Shown: positions 37,004 through 48,309 of the stretch, piece by piece
How the letters are laid out: each line of letters starts with the position of its first letter
Position numbering within the stretch: position 1 is the first letter of the stretch
Source: Clavelina lepadiformis
Lineage: Eukaryota > Chordata > Ascidiacea > Aplousobranchia > Clavelinidae
Length of the DNA stretch: 64,000 bases
Reading direction: 5' to 3'
Assembly (NCBI RefSeq): GCF_947623445.1
Contig: NC_135246.1
Coordinates: 11,639,856-11,703,855, forward strand
Notes under the pieces: model-generated
Database searches by the model: none
Told to the model about the DNA's origin: nothing
Seen by the model: the letters and a program-made list of their open reading frames with translations, nothing else
Position numbers and translations under genes: made by a program

Positions 37004-38754
37004 ACTGGTCTACAAAAAAGAATTTTTTGTCTAGTTTTGATTTGTCAACTGATTCTAACTAATTTGGGGTCGCTGAATCCGAATTTGAACTCAGATTTGC
37101 TCTATCACGTCAGGTTTTTTAGTTATGAACAGTTTTAATTTCACAACCCAACATTATGGTTTGACTACTTTAATTGGTTTGCGTATGTGTTGAAGTACTC
37201 TATATGCTTGTCATTTTTGTTTTGGAAGAGGAATACAACGAAATTTAGCCACATTAGAGCACCCCTACCATTAATTCCAAATGAGTTAGCACCTGGCAGT
37301 TGGCAACTCGTTTTACTGGCATGAGGTCACACGGTTTCTAGCGAGTTATGATTTCCTAACTGTAGGCCAACAAATCAGAATTAACATATTATTGATTTAG
37401 TTTTGATCTTGCAATTTGAAGAAAAGCAGACTGGAATGTTTTGCTTTTGAAAAAAGTAACAATATTATTTTGTTCAAACGTTTGTATTAATTCTGAAAAG
37501 GATGCAGCATTGGTGGGAACTCAAATTTAGCACGTGTTGTATTTTTTTTTCTTTGACTGGTAAACCCACACACTAGTTAGTTGTTGGCAAAAGGAGGCAG
37601 TTAGCTGTAAGATAAGCAAGATAGCACAGGTGAGGGTGGATATTAAAACTAACCAGGAATGCTGTTTCACAAAAAGTTGCTAGTTTTGCTGCTATATCAG
37701 ACTTGTCAGTAGCTCAATTTCGCTTATTGGTTTTGTATTTGGATCATTTAGTCAAGTAGTTTCTAAATTAAAAATGTCTACCTTTAGTAAAAGAAGAAAG
37801 TGCTGCAATGACCCAAACAATAGATAGTTTAGAGAGAGAGAGAGATAGAGACAGTTTAACACCAGGCGATAAAAATGTCATCCATGAGCCACTGGTGATA
37901 GCAGAAAAGATCATTCTTCCGCCTTCGCATATTAAACTTGGGATCATGAAGCAATATCTTAAAGCTCTCAACTTTCATGGAAAATGCTTCAAATATATGC
38001 TTGGTGTTTCCTGGGTTAACTGAAGAAAAACTAAAAGCTGGAATATTCAATGGGCCTCAAATTCGACAATTACTAAAAGACTCAAATTGTATGTCATCTA
38101 TGTCTTCAAAGGAAGTTAGAGCTTGGAAAGCTTTTGTTGAAGTCATAAACAGCTTTCTCGGAAACAAGAAAGCGGACAATTACAAAGATCTGTTGCAAGA
38201 GTTGCTCTCCAGCTTTGAAGGTTTGGGTTGCAATATGAGCATTAAAGTTCAATTTTTTAAAAGCTATGCCGATAAAATTCCCGAAAACCTTGGCAGCGTC
38301 AGTGAGGAGCAGGGGGAACGTTTTCACCAAGACATTAAAACGATGGAAGAGCGCTACCAAAAGCGATGGGACTGTCACATGATGGCAGACTATTGCTGGA
38401 GTTTAAAAAGAGATGTTTCAAAAGCATCATACAAAAGAAAATCATGATTTTGTGTTTCCGCATGTTATTTGTGGGATATAGTTAACAATTACATACATAA
38501 ATTATATTTGTGAATAGACCTATCTGCTCATCAACTTACAGATCTGTCATTAACGATAGGTAATTGTCTAGTAGAATCTAGAAAGTGTTTACATTTTTGG
38601 ACCAAAAAGTTCAATTTTTCTTTCTAGAGGATCTTACCTATCTCAAAATCCTGACGTGTTAGAGAAAAAATAATTACAGATTTGAAATCAGCGACCCCAA
38701 ATTACTCTAAATCAGTTCTCAAAGTCAAAACCTGAAATTTTGTGTAGACCAGTG
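37004..38754 (+). mobile_element. 1.75-kb TIR transposon (CACTGG ends)
   Basis: The left end begins CACTGGTCTACA and the right end finishes TGTAGACCAGTG. The inverted similarity continues inward for at least 120 bp, including ATTTGGGGTCGCTGA and CACGTCAGG blocks on both sides. TTA stands just outside each end (37001-37003 as part of ATTA, 38755-38757), a possible 3-bp target duplication. CACTG-type termini with 3-bp duplication would fit the CMC (CACTA-like) group, but this is tentative. The interior carries a protein-coding remnant at about 37868-38447. Confidence 0.72.
37868..38447 (+). pseudogene. Transposon-encoded protein fragment
   Basis: The main frame (37980-38447) reads VFPGLTEEKLKAGIFNGPQI, AFVEVINSFLGNKKADNYKD, SEEQGERFHQDIKTMEERYQ and ends RKS. 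A second frame just upstream (about 37868-37976) reads ILPPSHIKLGIMKQYLKALN. I remember highly similar proteins (HIKLGLMKNFVKAL ... YSEEQGERFHQDI) as a family repeated many times in invertebrate genomes, always without a known function. The two parts are in different frames here, so the gene is interrupted or has lost an intron signal. It corresponds only to a C-terminal part of that family. Its place inside inverted ends suggests it is the cargo or the transposase remnant. Confidence 0.6.
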
Positions 38755-38835
38755 TTATTCTTTGAAAAATGGCTGGAAAGCTTTTTTATCTTGGAGTTTT
38801 ATGTACCACGTCCGTGAAACATATAGGTTATATAA

Positions 38836-39163
38836 CAGAGTTGTAAGTTGGGCCAAATTAAGTCGGGTTTAAGTTTGAAAATAAATTCGGGCCAGATACG
38901 GGCCCGAATGTATGTATACTCACACTCTGCTACATTTGCGTCGTAATTTCACTTTCTTTGTAAATGAATGTGCATGCACGCAGAGTGCCAAAAACTTCAC
39001 GCAAAGCGTACAGTGCAACTTGGAAAAGGATGACGGTTAAAAAATGGCTACAAAAGATGACTTTGATTCATTCAGTAAGTTGAACTTTTGGGCCTAATTC
39101 GGGCTTCAAACAAATTTTCAGGCCGGGTTCGGATTAACAATATAAGGCCCGTTTGCAACTCTG
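38836..39163. mobile_element. 328-bp MITE with CAGAGTTG ends
   Basis: The ends CAGAGTTGTAAGTTGGGCC and (inverted) CAGAGTTGCAAACGGGCC are followed inward by several GGGCCxxAAT/CGGGC words on both sides, so most of the element is an imperfect palindrome. The flanking 8-mers TTATATAA and CTACATCA agree at five of eight places. A hAT MITE is likely. It ends about 130 bp upstream of the SLC22 copy B start codon and so may affect its promoter. Confidence 0.6.
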
Positions 39164-39295
39164 CTACATCACTCAAATCGCCTGTTGTAATAAGCAAAAC
39201 TACTTAGCTGAAAAGTTTTCGTATATTCCTGCGGACAGCTCTATGATATACGTACATGATGGTTACAGCTAATGTTTTGAACGTGGAATGTTAAA

Positions 39296-42200
39296 ATGGA
39301 TAACGGTAAAGATGATATTGACGAAATTAAAGATGTAGAAAGCGCTCTTCAAAAGGCAGGCGCTTGTGGATTGTTTCACGGTTGGCTCATTCTACTCACC
39401 ATGCTACCGCTTGTACTAGTCGGCGCAAATATGGGATCCAGTATTTTTGAAGGTTACAAACCAACTCATTTTTGTGATTTGCCCTATGTAGAAGAATTAG
39501 AAATGGTAAGTATTCTGCAATCATGATCAACTTGTCTCAAATAAAATACACTTGTGTAAATAATATGACTGCGCGTCGTACCTATTTAGATTTTCGTTGA
39601 ATATACGCATTTTCAATAAGAAGCCTTTTGTTTAAAAACCAACCACAATTTTATAGGGGTACAATCAGAAATCACATGATAAACATTAATACAGTGTACT
39701 GTAGCGTATCCTAACGAGCATTTTAACGTCAAAATGGGCTACAGATAGGCGTATTTCTATTTCATATTATCGTGGGTAACCTATAACGCTTTTAAAAGTA
39801 ACGCACTATTGTGCTCTAGCTATGACATATGAACTTATATGGTTCCAGAAATGCAACAAAACATGGTCTCATGACTTATACGCAAACGCCGTTCCAAATG
39901 AGAGAGGCAAACCGTCCACATGTTTTCGGTAGGTCTGTTACTTAGCAAATTTTTGTTTTGCCTTTAGCCAGTAGGCTAAACATTGACATACATATTTTCA
40001 AACTTTTTGTAGCTACGAACCCGGACCGGACATAAACTGTTCTTACTGGTTTGATCCGAATAACACAACGGAGACTCCCGCCAACATAGATACCGTCCCA
40101 TGCCAGAAGTGGACATACGATCGGTCTGTCATGCGCAACACTATTGTCACAGATTTTTCATTGGTTTGTGGAAGCACTTGGGCGCGTTATATTTCTCAAT
40201 CCTGCTTCATGCTGGGTGTGCTGTTGGGCAACATCTTGTTTGGAAGTCTTGCTGATAGGTAAGCCAGTTGGTATAAAGCGTTAGAATCGAAATTGCTTGC
40301 AAATTCGTACAATCATATTTACCATTTAAATCCAAAGATAATTATTATTATTAGGCCTATCCTATATCTTTTGTAAGCTTTCAACAAGGTTTGTGACATA
40401 AACTACTTCACGTTTTTTGGTACAGCTTACTAGCTTAGGTTGCTAACACTTTGGTTTCTTTCTGTTTAGAGTGGGTCGTCGTCATTCATTTCTAATGTGC
40501 TCCATTGGATGCTTGGTGTTTGGAGTAGCAACCGCATTTGCTCAATCTTATGTGGCATACAGTGTACTGAAGTCTATTATGGGTCTATTTGTGTATGCAC
40601 CCTTTGTCCTTCTGTTTGTATTAAGTAAGTATTCATCACATATAGTTAACATTGCCTACTTACAGATAGCTTACATGTTACACACAAAAGTATATGTTAA
40701 TAATGGCAGTATCAGAAATGGTCGTCGTCCAACATCGTGTCAGCTTGCAACAATTAACGGAAGTTTTCTTTGCGCTTGGTTTAATTGCCTTGTCCATGGT
40801 CGCCTTTGTTGCTCGAGACTGGAGGATAATTCAGCTGGTCTTAACAGTTCCAGTGGCGTTTTCAATCATCGTTTGGTGGTGAGAAATGGTTGTGTTTAGG
40901 ATATTTATAGACTTTCCAAATTCAGGCTTTGAGAATTTGCCCTTCTATGGCATGCAAACAGCCGTTAATGTTAACGGTGATAGAGCTTATAGCTTTATGT
41001 AACAGGAAACCATAAGAATGTTTACTTTTAATGGCATCTATACAAAAAGCCAACCATTAATCTACACGGATTAATGCAATATATACTTGAATTAATGGAC
41101 AATGGTTTGCATTTTCAGTATGTATACTGTATATAGGTTGATACCAGAGTCTCCCCGTTGGCTCATATATAGAAATAGACACCAGGAAGCGGAAAGAGTG
41201 ATAGACCTTATCTATGCATACAACCGTTACTTACAACCTAAAATCTCTCAATTTGACGGTTCTGATGAAGAATTTTCCCCTGCAAGAGATAATGGTAAGT
41301 TTTTTCTTAAAAGGCAAACCAATTATTGCAGTTTTATTTACAGTCGGTAAAATAAAGAAAATACTTTGTTTCTGTAACTAAAGGGGAATTACGAGCTGAA
41401 CAAAGTGAAGGCAGAGTTAGTGATGGAAAAGGCGAAAACGTGTTCGTCGAGCAACCGCAATATGGGATAGCGGACATGCTACGTACGCCTGCACTTCGAA
41501 AAGTTTCTCTTGCTCATTTCTACAATTGGTAATTTTAGTTTCTTCTAACCTACTTCGTTAACTGTGCGAAGCTCCATCAATCTTATTATACATAGAAACA
41601 ACTTTTAGGTTTGCTGTTTCATGTGTCTACTACGGTCTTACATTGAATGCGGCTGAACTTGGCGGTGATTCTTTTTTCAATCTGTTTGTGGCCTCATTAA
41701 TGGAACTAATCAGCTACGTCATTGTCATTCCGCTGACTAACAAATTCGGGAGAGTGGTTTTCATGTCTGTCTCTGAAGCTGTGGCTGGCATTTTGTGCAT
41801 TATGATGCCCTATATAAACGGTAAATACCAAAATAAGCTTACAGTATCCACAAAAACGTTTTACACTAAAATAACACGCAAAGTATGCATTAACCATGAG
41901 TAAATAGCTTAGTTAAAAATTCTGCTTTTCATATTTTCAATATTCAGACCGGTTTAATGTGTTTTATGTATTTTGTCAATCAACTGACTAACTGAAGCAA
42001 AAAATATGTATATTAAGAGATCAATTGGTTGTACATTGCATCATCTGTGATGGCGAAATTTTTCATATCGTTCGCATTTGCTCTCATGTACATCCACGTT
42101 AGTGAAGTTTTCCCAACACCAATAAGGTGAGAAGCTGGCACTGATTATTATGTGAACTTTCCTAACATTTTCCATTATTTCGGCTTATTCTCCCGATATG

Positions 42201-42927
42201 CCACGTGCAGGAGTGCAGCAACTGGCATGTGCAGCGCATGGGCTCGAGCTGGAGGAATCGCATCGCCGCTAATAGCGATGTTAACTCTGATCGCTCCTAA
42301 CCTGCCATACACGATATTTGGAATCATATCTTTGGTTGCAGGTACGCATATTTTTATCATCTAATTAAACTGAAGAAAACGAAAATTTTTTACACGAAAC
42401 CGGTTAAGACATACAATACATTGTCATTTCATTCGCTTGTTCGAGTCTTGCTGCAATCCCAAGAACACGAACATGTCTATAGAGGTTCGTAACAGATGTT
42501 TGTGTTCGAAATAACAAACGCATTTACCGGCGAAATTTGTGAGCCACTGATAGGCTATGGTTGGAATTCTATGAGATGTGTAGTTAAACAAAATAGGTAG
42601 AAGTTTTGTTGTCAAAAAATATTGCCAGTGCTGGTTTACTTTATATAGGCCTACTTATGCTAAAAAATTTACGAAAAAGTTCAGTGTAATTAAAATATTT
42701 TAAGCGCTTCTAAATCTTTTATAACCCTTTAGGCCACTGAATTTTAAATTTGTATGCATTTGAAATTTTATCAAATGGTTGAGTTTTATTTCAAAGCTGT
42801 TGTCATTCTTAACCTACCGGAAACCGGCAAGATCAAACTTCCTTCTACAATGGAGGAAGGGGAAGAATTCATTGCGTCACATCCAGGACCTCTGCTTGTT
42901 GCCATCAAACGTTTCAGAAATAAATAA
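39296..42927 (+). CDS. SLC22-family organic ion transporter, copy B
   Basis: Eleven exons: 39296-39505, 39849-39928, 40013-40258, 40470-40624, 40710-40878, 41137-41294, 41384-41528, 41609-41820, 42018-42126, 42211-42341, 42797-42927; 581 residues. It has the same SLC22 landmarks as copy A: LFHGWLILLTMLPLVLVGAN (TM1), CNKTW and NCSYW in the extracellular loop, GRRHSF, LIPESPRWLI, TNKFGR, EVFPTPIR and NLPETG. Seven of eleven exons (1-6 and 10) have exactly the same length as in copy A. Exons 3, 8, 9 and 10, and the intron between 9 and 10, are far more alike than the rest. A plasma-membrane organic ion or zwitterion transporter is expected; substrate unknown. The acceptors of exons 9 and 11 (TTAAG, CAAAG) have weak pyrimidine tracts but are fixed by phase and by copy A. 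Confidence 0.9.
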
Positions 42928-44746
42928 ATTATCAATTAGGAATTGGTCCATTTTCTGATGATCAGAAAACAAAAAGCTAACATTCTATCTATGTCGTTTT
43001 CCTATTGGCCTACTAGCAATTTGTTGCTGCAAAAACGCTTGTTATGTAATATAAATTAATCAAATTCGCATATAAGGGCCTATAGTGTTGGCATCGTAAA
43101 CGTGGTGCGAATGTGCCTATACATGTTACATAAGCAAAGCTCCAAACGGATAATTTCAGTGGAAGGTGTTTGCGAACAACTTTTCAGCATTTTTCTCTTT
43201 TTTATTCCAAAGTGTCTCTAACGCATTATGTAAAATTTAGAGAAATACGCTTGGTTCCTATTACGCCGAAATTGAAAGATGCTGGTTGAACTCACATAAC
43301 ACACCATTTCTGGTTTAGACACACTGTTATATGCGTAGGCTACATTACAGCCATATGGCAAAACTTCTAGAATAGCGCAGCTTACGAAACTTTCATATAG
43401 CCTCTAACTAAGACCTACGGTCCTACGTGGACCATTTTATTGCAAAAACTGATGCCACCAGCATCAGCGTGTTTTATGACAAATGAAATTTTAAAAAACT
43501 TTTGCCGGCACCGCCACATTCCTTTACGTGTTAGTCCCATTTCGTCGTATGTTGCTTTTAGCTGTGCATTGCTGCCATTACGATTCGTACTTTCATTAAT
43601 TAACACGTACTTGCTGCATTCTTTGCTTGGTTACTTCTTTCTTTTGTTATCTTAACGTGAGGGGCAAGACGTATCAGCAATTGCCATCATTTGTTTTGTG
43701 TTCGACAGTCCACTGTTTTCATACTGGATCATTTGTAATACAAATTTGGATTTGCTTGTAACTACTGTAGCCTATGTACAGTGCGTGCGATTTCTGTGCT
43801 GACAGAGAAGGACACAAAACCTTCCTTCACGGAATCATCTAATCATCATAACAGTCCCAGACTTTTCTATCCCATCTTCTAAAAAAAATTTATACGCTCT
43901 TGAGTCTTGATCGACCTTCTATATTTGTCAGCAAATGTCAAGTTTGCCAAAAGTTAACGTTACAAAACACTGGCTGTAGCAACACTGTAATGACGATTAA
44001 AATTTGTCATTAGAAAGTTATTTACCAGCTGTCCAAGCTGGGCAACCTTTGCATTTGAAATTGCGAGAAAGTAAAACAATGGTGAAAGTAGACTATCAGT
44101 TGAAATATATGATGGCAAACGCTGAAAACTATTTCATTATTCAATGGCAGCCTGCTATGAAAAGTGGCAAACAGTATTAAGTCACTATTTCGGCAAGGAA
44201 ATGCGTCGCATTTTAGATGGCCTGATATGCCCCTCCGCTTGTCGCTCAAACTCTAATAGTCTAACTCTAATAGGTAGCCTGCCTCCAGACCAGAGCAGAG
44301 GGGGAAGTCAGACGGGCCAATTGACTACGACTTTTAATGAGGCCTTCTTTCAACTTGGCTTTCTACCAATTAGCTTCATCTGCTGGAGAGAGTCGTGTGG
44401 CAAACAATTAGGCCGCACAATTATCTCAAACCCAAAATTTGTTTAGAACAGTATAATTTGGTTTGTTGGAACCTTTTACTATTACCTCACGTTTTCGTGT
44501 GTGTCCTTGTAAACTTGGTGGAAGCTTCATTACTGTAGTTCAGTTTTTATTAGAAAGTATTAAAATAAAGACGCATTTATAACCTTGGGCTTGTGCTATC
44601 GGTTTGTGTATATCGCACCTTTGCCATAGAAGTTTAAGCGGTTATCTTATAATTATTTCATTGTTGGAAAGGACATTTCGCCTCTCGAAAAGTCTGAACA
44701 TTCAGTTATGTATAGTTATCATTCAATATAACTTGTGCGCCACATA
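42928..44746. other. Intergenic downstream of SLC22 copy B
   Basis: No exon series, RNA gene or bounded repeat was recognised. Open frames such as 44144-44446 have no similarity. The left end should contain the 3' UTR of copy B. Confidence 0.35.
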
Positions 44747-44754
44747 CAGTAGGC

Positions 44755-45092
44755 CAGGCATGCACAACTCAAAACAGTACACGGGCCGTTTTAGCTAAAA
44801 AAAAATTTTCGCGGGCCGCGTGCTAACGTTGTTGTAACTAACGTGTAGCCTACTTTATATAATGTGACCGATTAACCGTTGAATAAGAGATATCGTTGAG
44901 AAGATGGTTACTGTCAAGAGACGGTTGCCTCTCGCACTACAGTATCTAGTTGTTTTTAACGCTTAGCGGCGGTAAAGCATCGGATTCGTTGATTATCTAA
45001 CTGTAACCGTGGAGAAAATGCCTGAATGAGCGAAATCACGGAATATCTCGTGGGCCGCATGCGGCCCGCGGGCCGTATGTTGTGCATGCCTG
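44755..45092. mobile_element. 338-bp hAT MITE with perfect 8-bp duplication
   Basis: The ends are CAGGCATGCACAAC and GTTGTGCATGCCTG, perfect inverted repeats of 14 bp. The 8-mer CAGTAGGC lies directly outside both ends (44747-44754 and 45093-45100). Inside the ends are GGGCCG/CGGCCC-rich blocks, as in many hAT MITEs. There is no coding capacity. The intact duplication and ends suggest a fairly recent insertion. Confidence 0.85.
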
Positions 45093-45442
45093 CAGTAGGC
45101 TATATATATATCCTTCCCTTAAGCAGAGATGGAAAGACTCGAATCTTTCCATCTTTACATTTCTGAGTCTAACTCGAGTCAGGTTTTTGGAAAAACTTGA
45201 CTTGTGTTTTGGTGCTTAAAAGACTATAGACTTGATTCATGTTAACATGGAAATCTCGGTTGATATGATTCGAGCCACAAACCAAATTATGTCAAATCAT
45301 TATGGAATCGTTTTTTATATTTTTGAGATAATTTATTCAAAATCTACTATGCAACACATTATATTGAAGGTGCAAAAGCAATTGGCTGCAAACACAGTTG
45401 GCTCAGCAATTTGTTTATGTTTGTCTAATCAAGCGTGTTTAA

Positions 45443-47440
45443 CCTTTGTCCTACTGCATGGGTACAATTGTAACCTTTCCAATTTTAGATTAAGGCAGTC
45501 TTTTTTCTAGAAACCTGAGGGACCTGAGATTTCCTGACATCTCTACATCTTTGTGTTAGATTATGCAGAGTAAATTTCGGCAAAAAATCTTTACACGTTA
45601 CCGAGATAGAGGATCGAGTTGTTTTTACACCCTTAAGAGGCGGCATGGGTACAATTGTACCCTTACACATTTTGTATCGAAATGACGCCGGAATACATAA
45701 CACAAAGACAATTTTTCGAATGTTGAGTGAAAAAGATTACAGAAATGATTTATTTGGTACAGAAATATGAAAGAAAACTTAATCGAGGTGGTTTTAGTCC
45801 GTTTCACAAGTAATGCACTTTGTTTTTGTTACTGAGTGTTCGTCGCAAACAGGCTGAACGCAAACCACGCAGCTTTTCCTGGTCTTTCGTCGTTTTCGTT
45901 TCTGGTGACTGCCACATAGCAATTTCCAACAATCGTTGTAGCTCCATTACTTCCATGGGGTTCTTTGGAGTTAGTTGCTGGAGTTAGTTCGCCTTCTGGC
46001 GGTGTCGCAGTGTGCCGTTCTAAAACCATTTCCACTGCAGCTCGAAGGAAACGGTTTCTCATCACCATCCGGTTGGCGGAGCGAGCTTCCCCTGAAGGCA
46101 TACATAGCTGTTTCGCAAGATCTTTCAGAAACTCTCTCCGTTGGTCCTTTTCTAGAACTCTTGGTTGTGATCCCTGTAGATGATAAACGACGCTAAGCCA
46201 GTGAAGTCGATCATAAAAACGCCAATGGCCAACGCAATGTCCGTCGTTTACACTTCACTCACCCAGCATTTTGTCCATCGTGTCCAACCCACCTTTGGTT
46301 TTGACATAAGACTTGATTATCTAGGGTTTGCTTGATTGCGTCGCTTCGTCTTCTCCAGTCATGTGCATGGATGATAGAAGAGCACAACCGATTTTTTTTT
46401 CTTTGGCACATATGAACAGACTCTTGCATCTTGATGGTAGACGAAATTGGTCGAGTAAACAGCCCTTTTCTTGGCAGGCTGCATGTTGCTAGGCAAAAGC
46501 CTTTTGTTTTTTCTGACTGTTCCAACTAAAGTCATGTCCCATGTGATCATTACATAGCTAGCTGTGCCTGTAAAGAAAGTATCGGTGGTGACATTTCTTC
46601 CAGAGCCTTTATACAAACAAGCCAGGTTCGGAACTGCTCGCTCACCAATATTTACTTGTCTGGGACCATCTACTATTTCTACTGGTTTACCAGTATAAAT
46701 CTGACCATGTAGCGGGTGGGAGTTTGATGCATCATGAGCCCAGAAATCCTTGATGCCATATTTAGCCGGTTTTGATGGTATATAATTATATACTGTGTAA
46801 ATTTAGTATGTCCTCGATATGGAAACAATTGTTCATCTATGGTGATGCATTCATGTGGTTTGTAGGCTCTCTCCAAATTTTTATTCAGCATGAGCCAAAT
46901 ATCTCGTATTGGTGCAGCTTTATCTTTTTACACATGCTCTGCACAGGTATTTTCGTTGTCAAATCTAATAAATCTGAGCATCATCTTGAAGCGATCTCGA
47001 AACATAGCTGCACGTACAAGAGGCAAAGCCTCTACTTTCCACATATCTTCCAGATTATCTTTGTTATTTCTGCGTACACCAGCAACAATAAGGATGCCAA
47101 TAAATGCTAAAGAATCTATGCTAAATTTCGAATCGGTGAAATGCCATGCAATATCAGCGGAAATTTATGGGAGTTGAGGACAGGGGCATAATGAGCTGTT
47201 TTTCTGAGTATAATCGAGGTCACAAAGATAACATATCATATAGCGTTGTCCGGTGTCTACGTGGCCTAACAACCCGTGTGATACTTCTGTAGAGCACAGT
47301 ATTTAAACATTCGGACCATTAAATACGGCACACCGTACAAAAAGTATAACTAATTTGGGAATTTCAATATAAAATGTATGTGGGTACAATTGTACCCATG
47401 CCGCCTTTTAGCGGTGTATAATTATGCAGTAGGACAAAGG
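45443..47440 (-). mobile_element. piggyBac transposon, complete ends, decayed gene
   Basis: The ends CCTTTGTCCTACTGCAT and ATGCAGTAGGACAAAGG are perfect inverted repeats. TTAA sits outside both (45439-45442 and 47441-47444), the piggyBac target. The palindrome GGGTACAATTGTACCC occurs inside both ends (45647-45662 and 47382-47397), with a one-base variant at 45460-45475. The transposase remnant runs on the minus strand between them. Total length is 1,998 bp. Confidence 0.9.
45830..47160 (-). pseudogene. piggyBac transposase pseudogene
   Basis: Minus-strand frames contain piggyBac landmarks in order: GILIVAGVRRNNKDNLEDMW, AAMFRDRFKMMLRFIRFDNE, DKAAPIRDIW, CITIDEQLFPYRGHTKFTQY, KPAKYGIKDFWAHDASNSHP, GQIYTGKPVEIVDGP, GSGRNVTTDTFFT, MTLVGTVRKNKRLLPSNMQP and YVPKKKKSVVLFY. 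The DEQL and related acidic positions belong to the DDE/D catalytic core. The frame is broken in several places, including an in-frame stop before DKAAPIRDIW and a frame change after KFTQY, so no full transposase can be made. Confidence 0.85.
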
Positions 47441-47444
47441 TTAA

Positions 47445-48309
47445 ATCTCTTTGATCAGACCTAAAATGTCGTGGTTTGATTTAAAAAAAATCAAGTTTGT
47501 AAAACTGTGGTGTAACTGTAAATGTTGCAAAACCATTTTAAAAATTGGCGTATGAATCGTGCAACGGCAATCACAGAAAAATCCGTTTGAATGCCGGCTT
47601 TGACGTTTGGCTTGTTGTTTCCTGATTGGAATCTATCAAATTACGTTTGAAAAACTTCCAATCAAAGTATGAAAAGAAAACATAATTTGCAAAGTTGCGA
47701 TACAGTTTAACACTTTGCCATTTCTGCGGCGTTGGCGTTCCATGTGAGGGTAAATCAGCTCAATCAACATACTCTTATTACGGTCAAAATGTGACTAGTG
47801 CTATCGCTATGCGCAGTCGCGTCTTTTATCCATATGCCGACTCTACCGCACAGACTCAGACCGCTGATGTTAATATGGGCATGTCCATGTGGTTTGTGGT
47901 GGGCGGTGTAATCATTTGAGTATGGTACAAAGTCCACATTCCAGACAGCGATGTTAAGTTTGTACTGAAACCTTTTTTTTTTGATGTTCTGTTTTAAGAA
48001 GGTTAGTGTAGTATTAAGAATGTATAAAATATCTGATGTCAGGTTATTACCGGTGCAGTAAATGAATGAGTGTAAAAGTGTGAACTGTTAAACAGGCTTT
48101 AACCTGTGCCTGTATACCTTAGTAAGTCTTTCACTTTGGCAATAATTCAGCAGTTATAGCCTAGCCTAAGACGAAATGAACGCTAGTCTTGAAAGATAAG
48201 GTTTATGAATGTAATCATTTGCATTTAAAATAGAGCTGCCTGGAACTGCTGATCCACTTTAGTAGGTTAAAAGATTGGTCTAGAGTGGAAGCAACAAGTT
48301 AAACAGATA
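47445..48309. other. Upstream region of SLC22 copy C
   Basis: Short intergenic stretch between the piggyBac and the next transporter. No exon or RNA seen. The promoter of copy C should lie here. Confidence 0.35.

Noticed and set aside
45965-47177. Plus-strand frames inside the piggyBac
   Set aside because: They are antisense to the transposase remnant.
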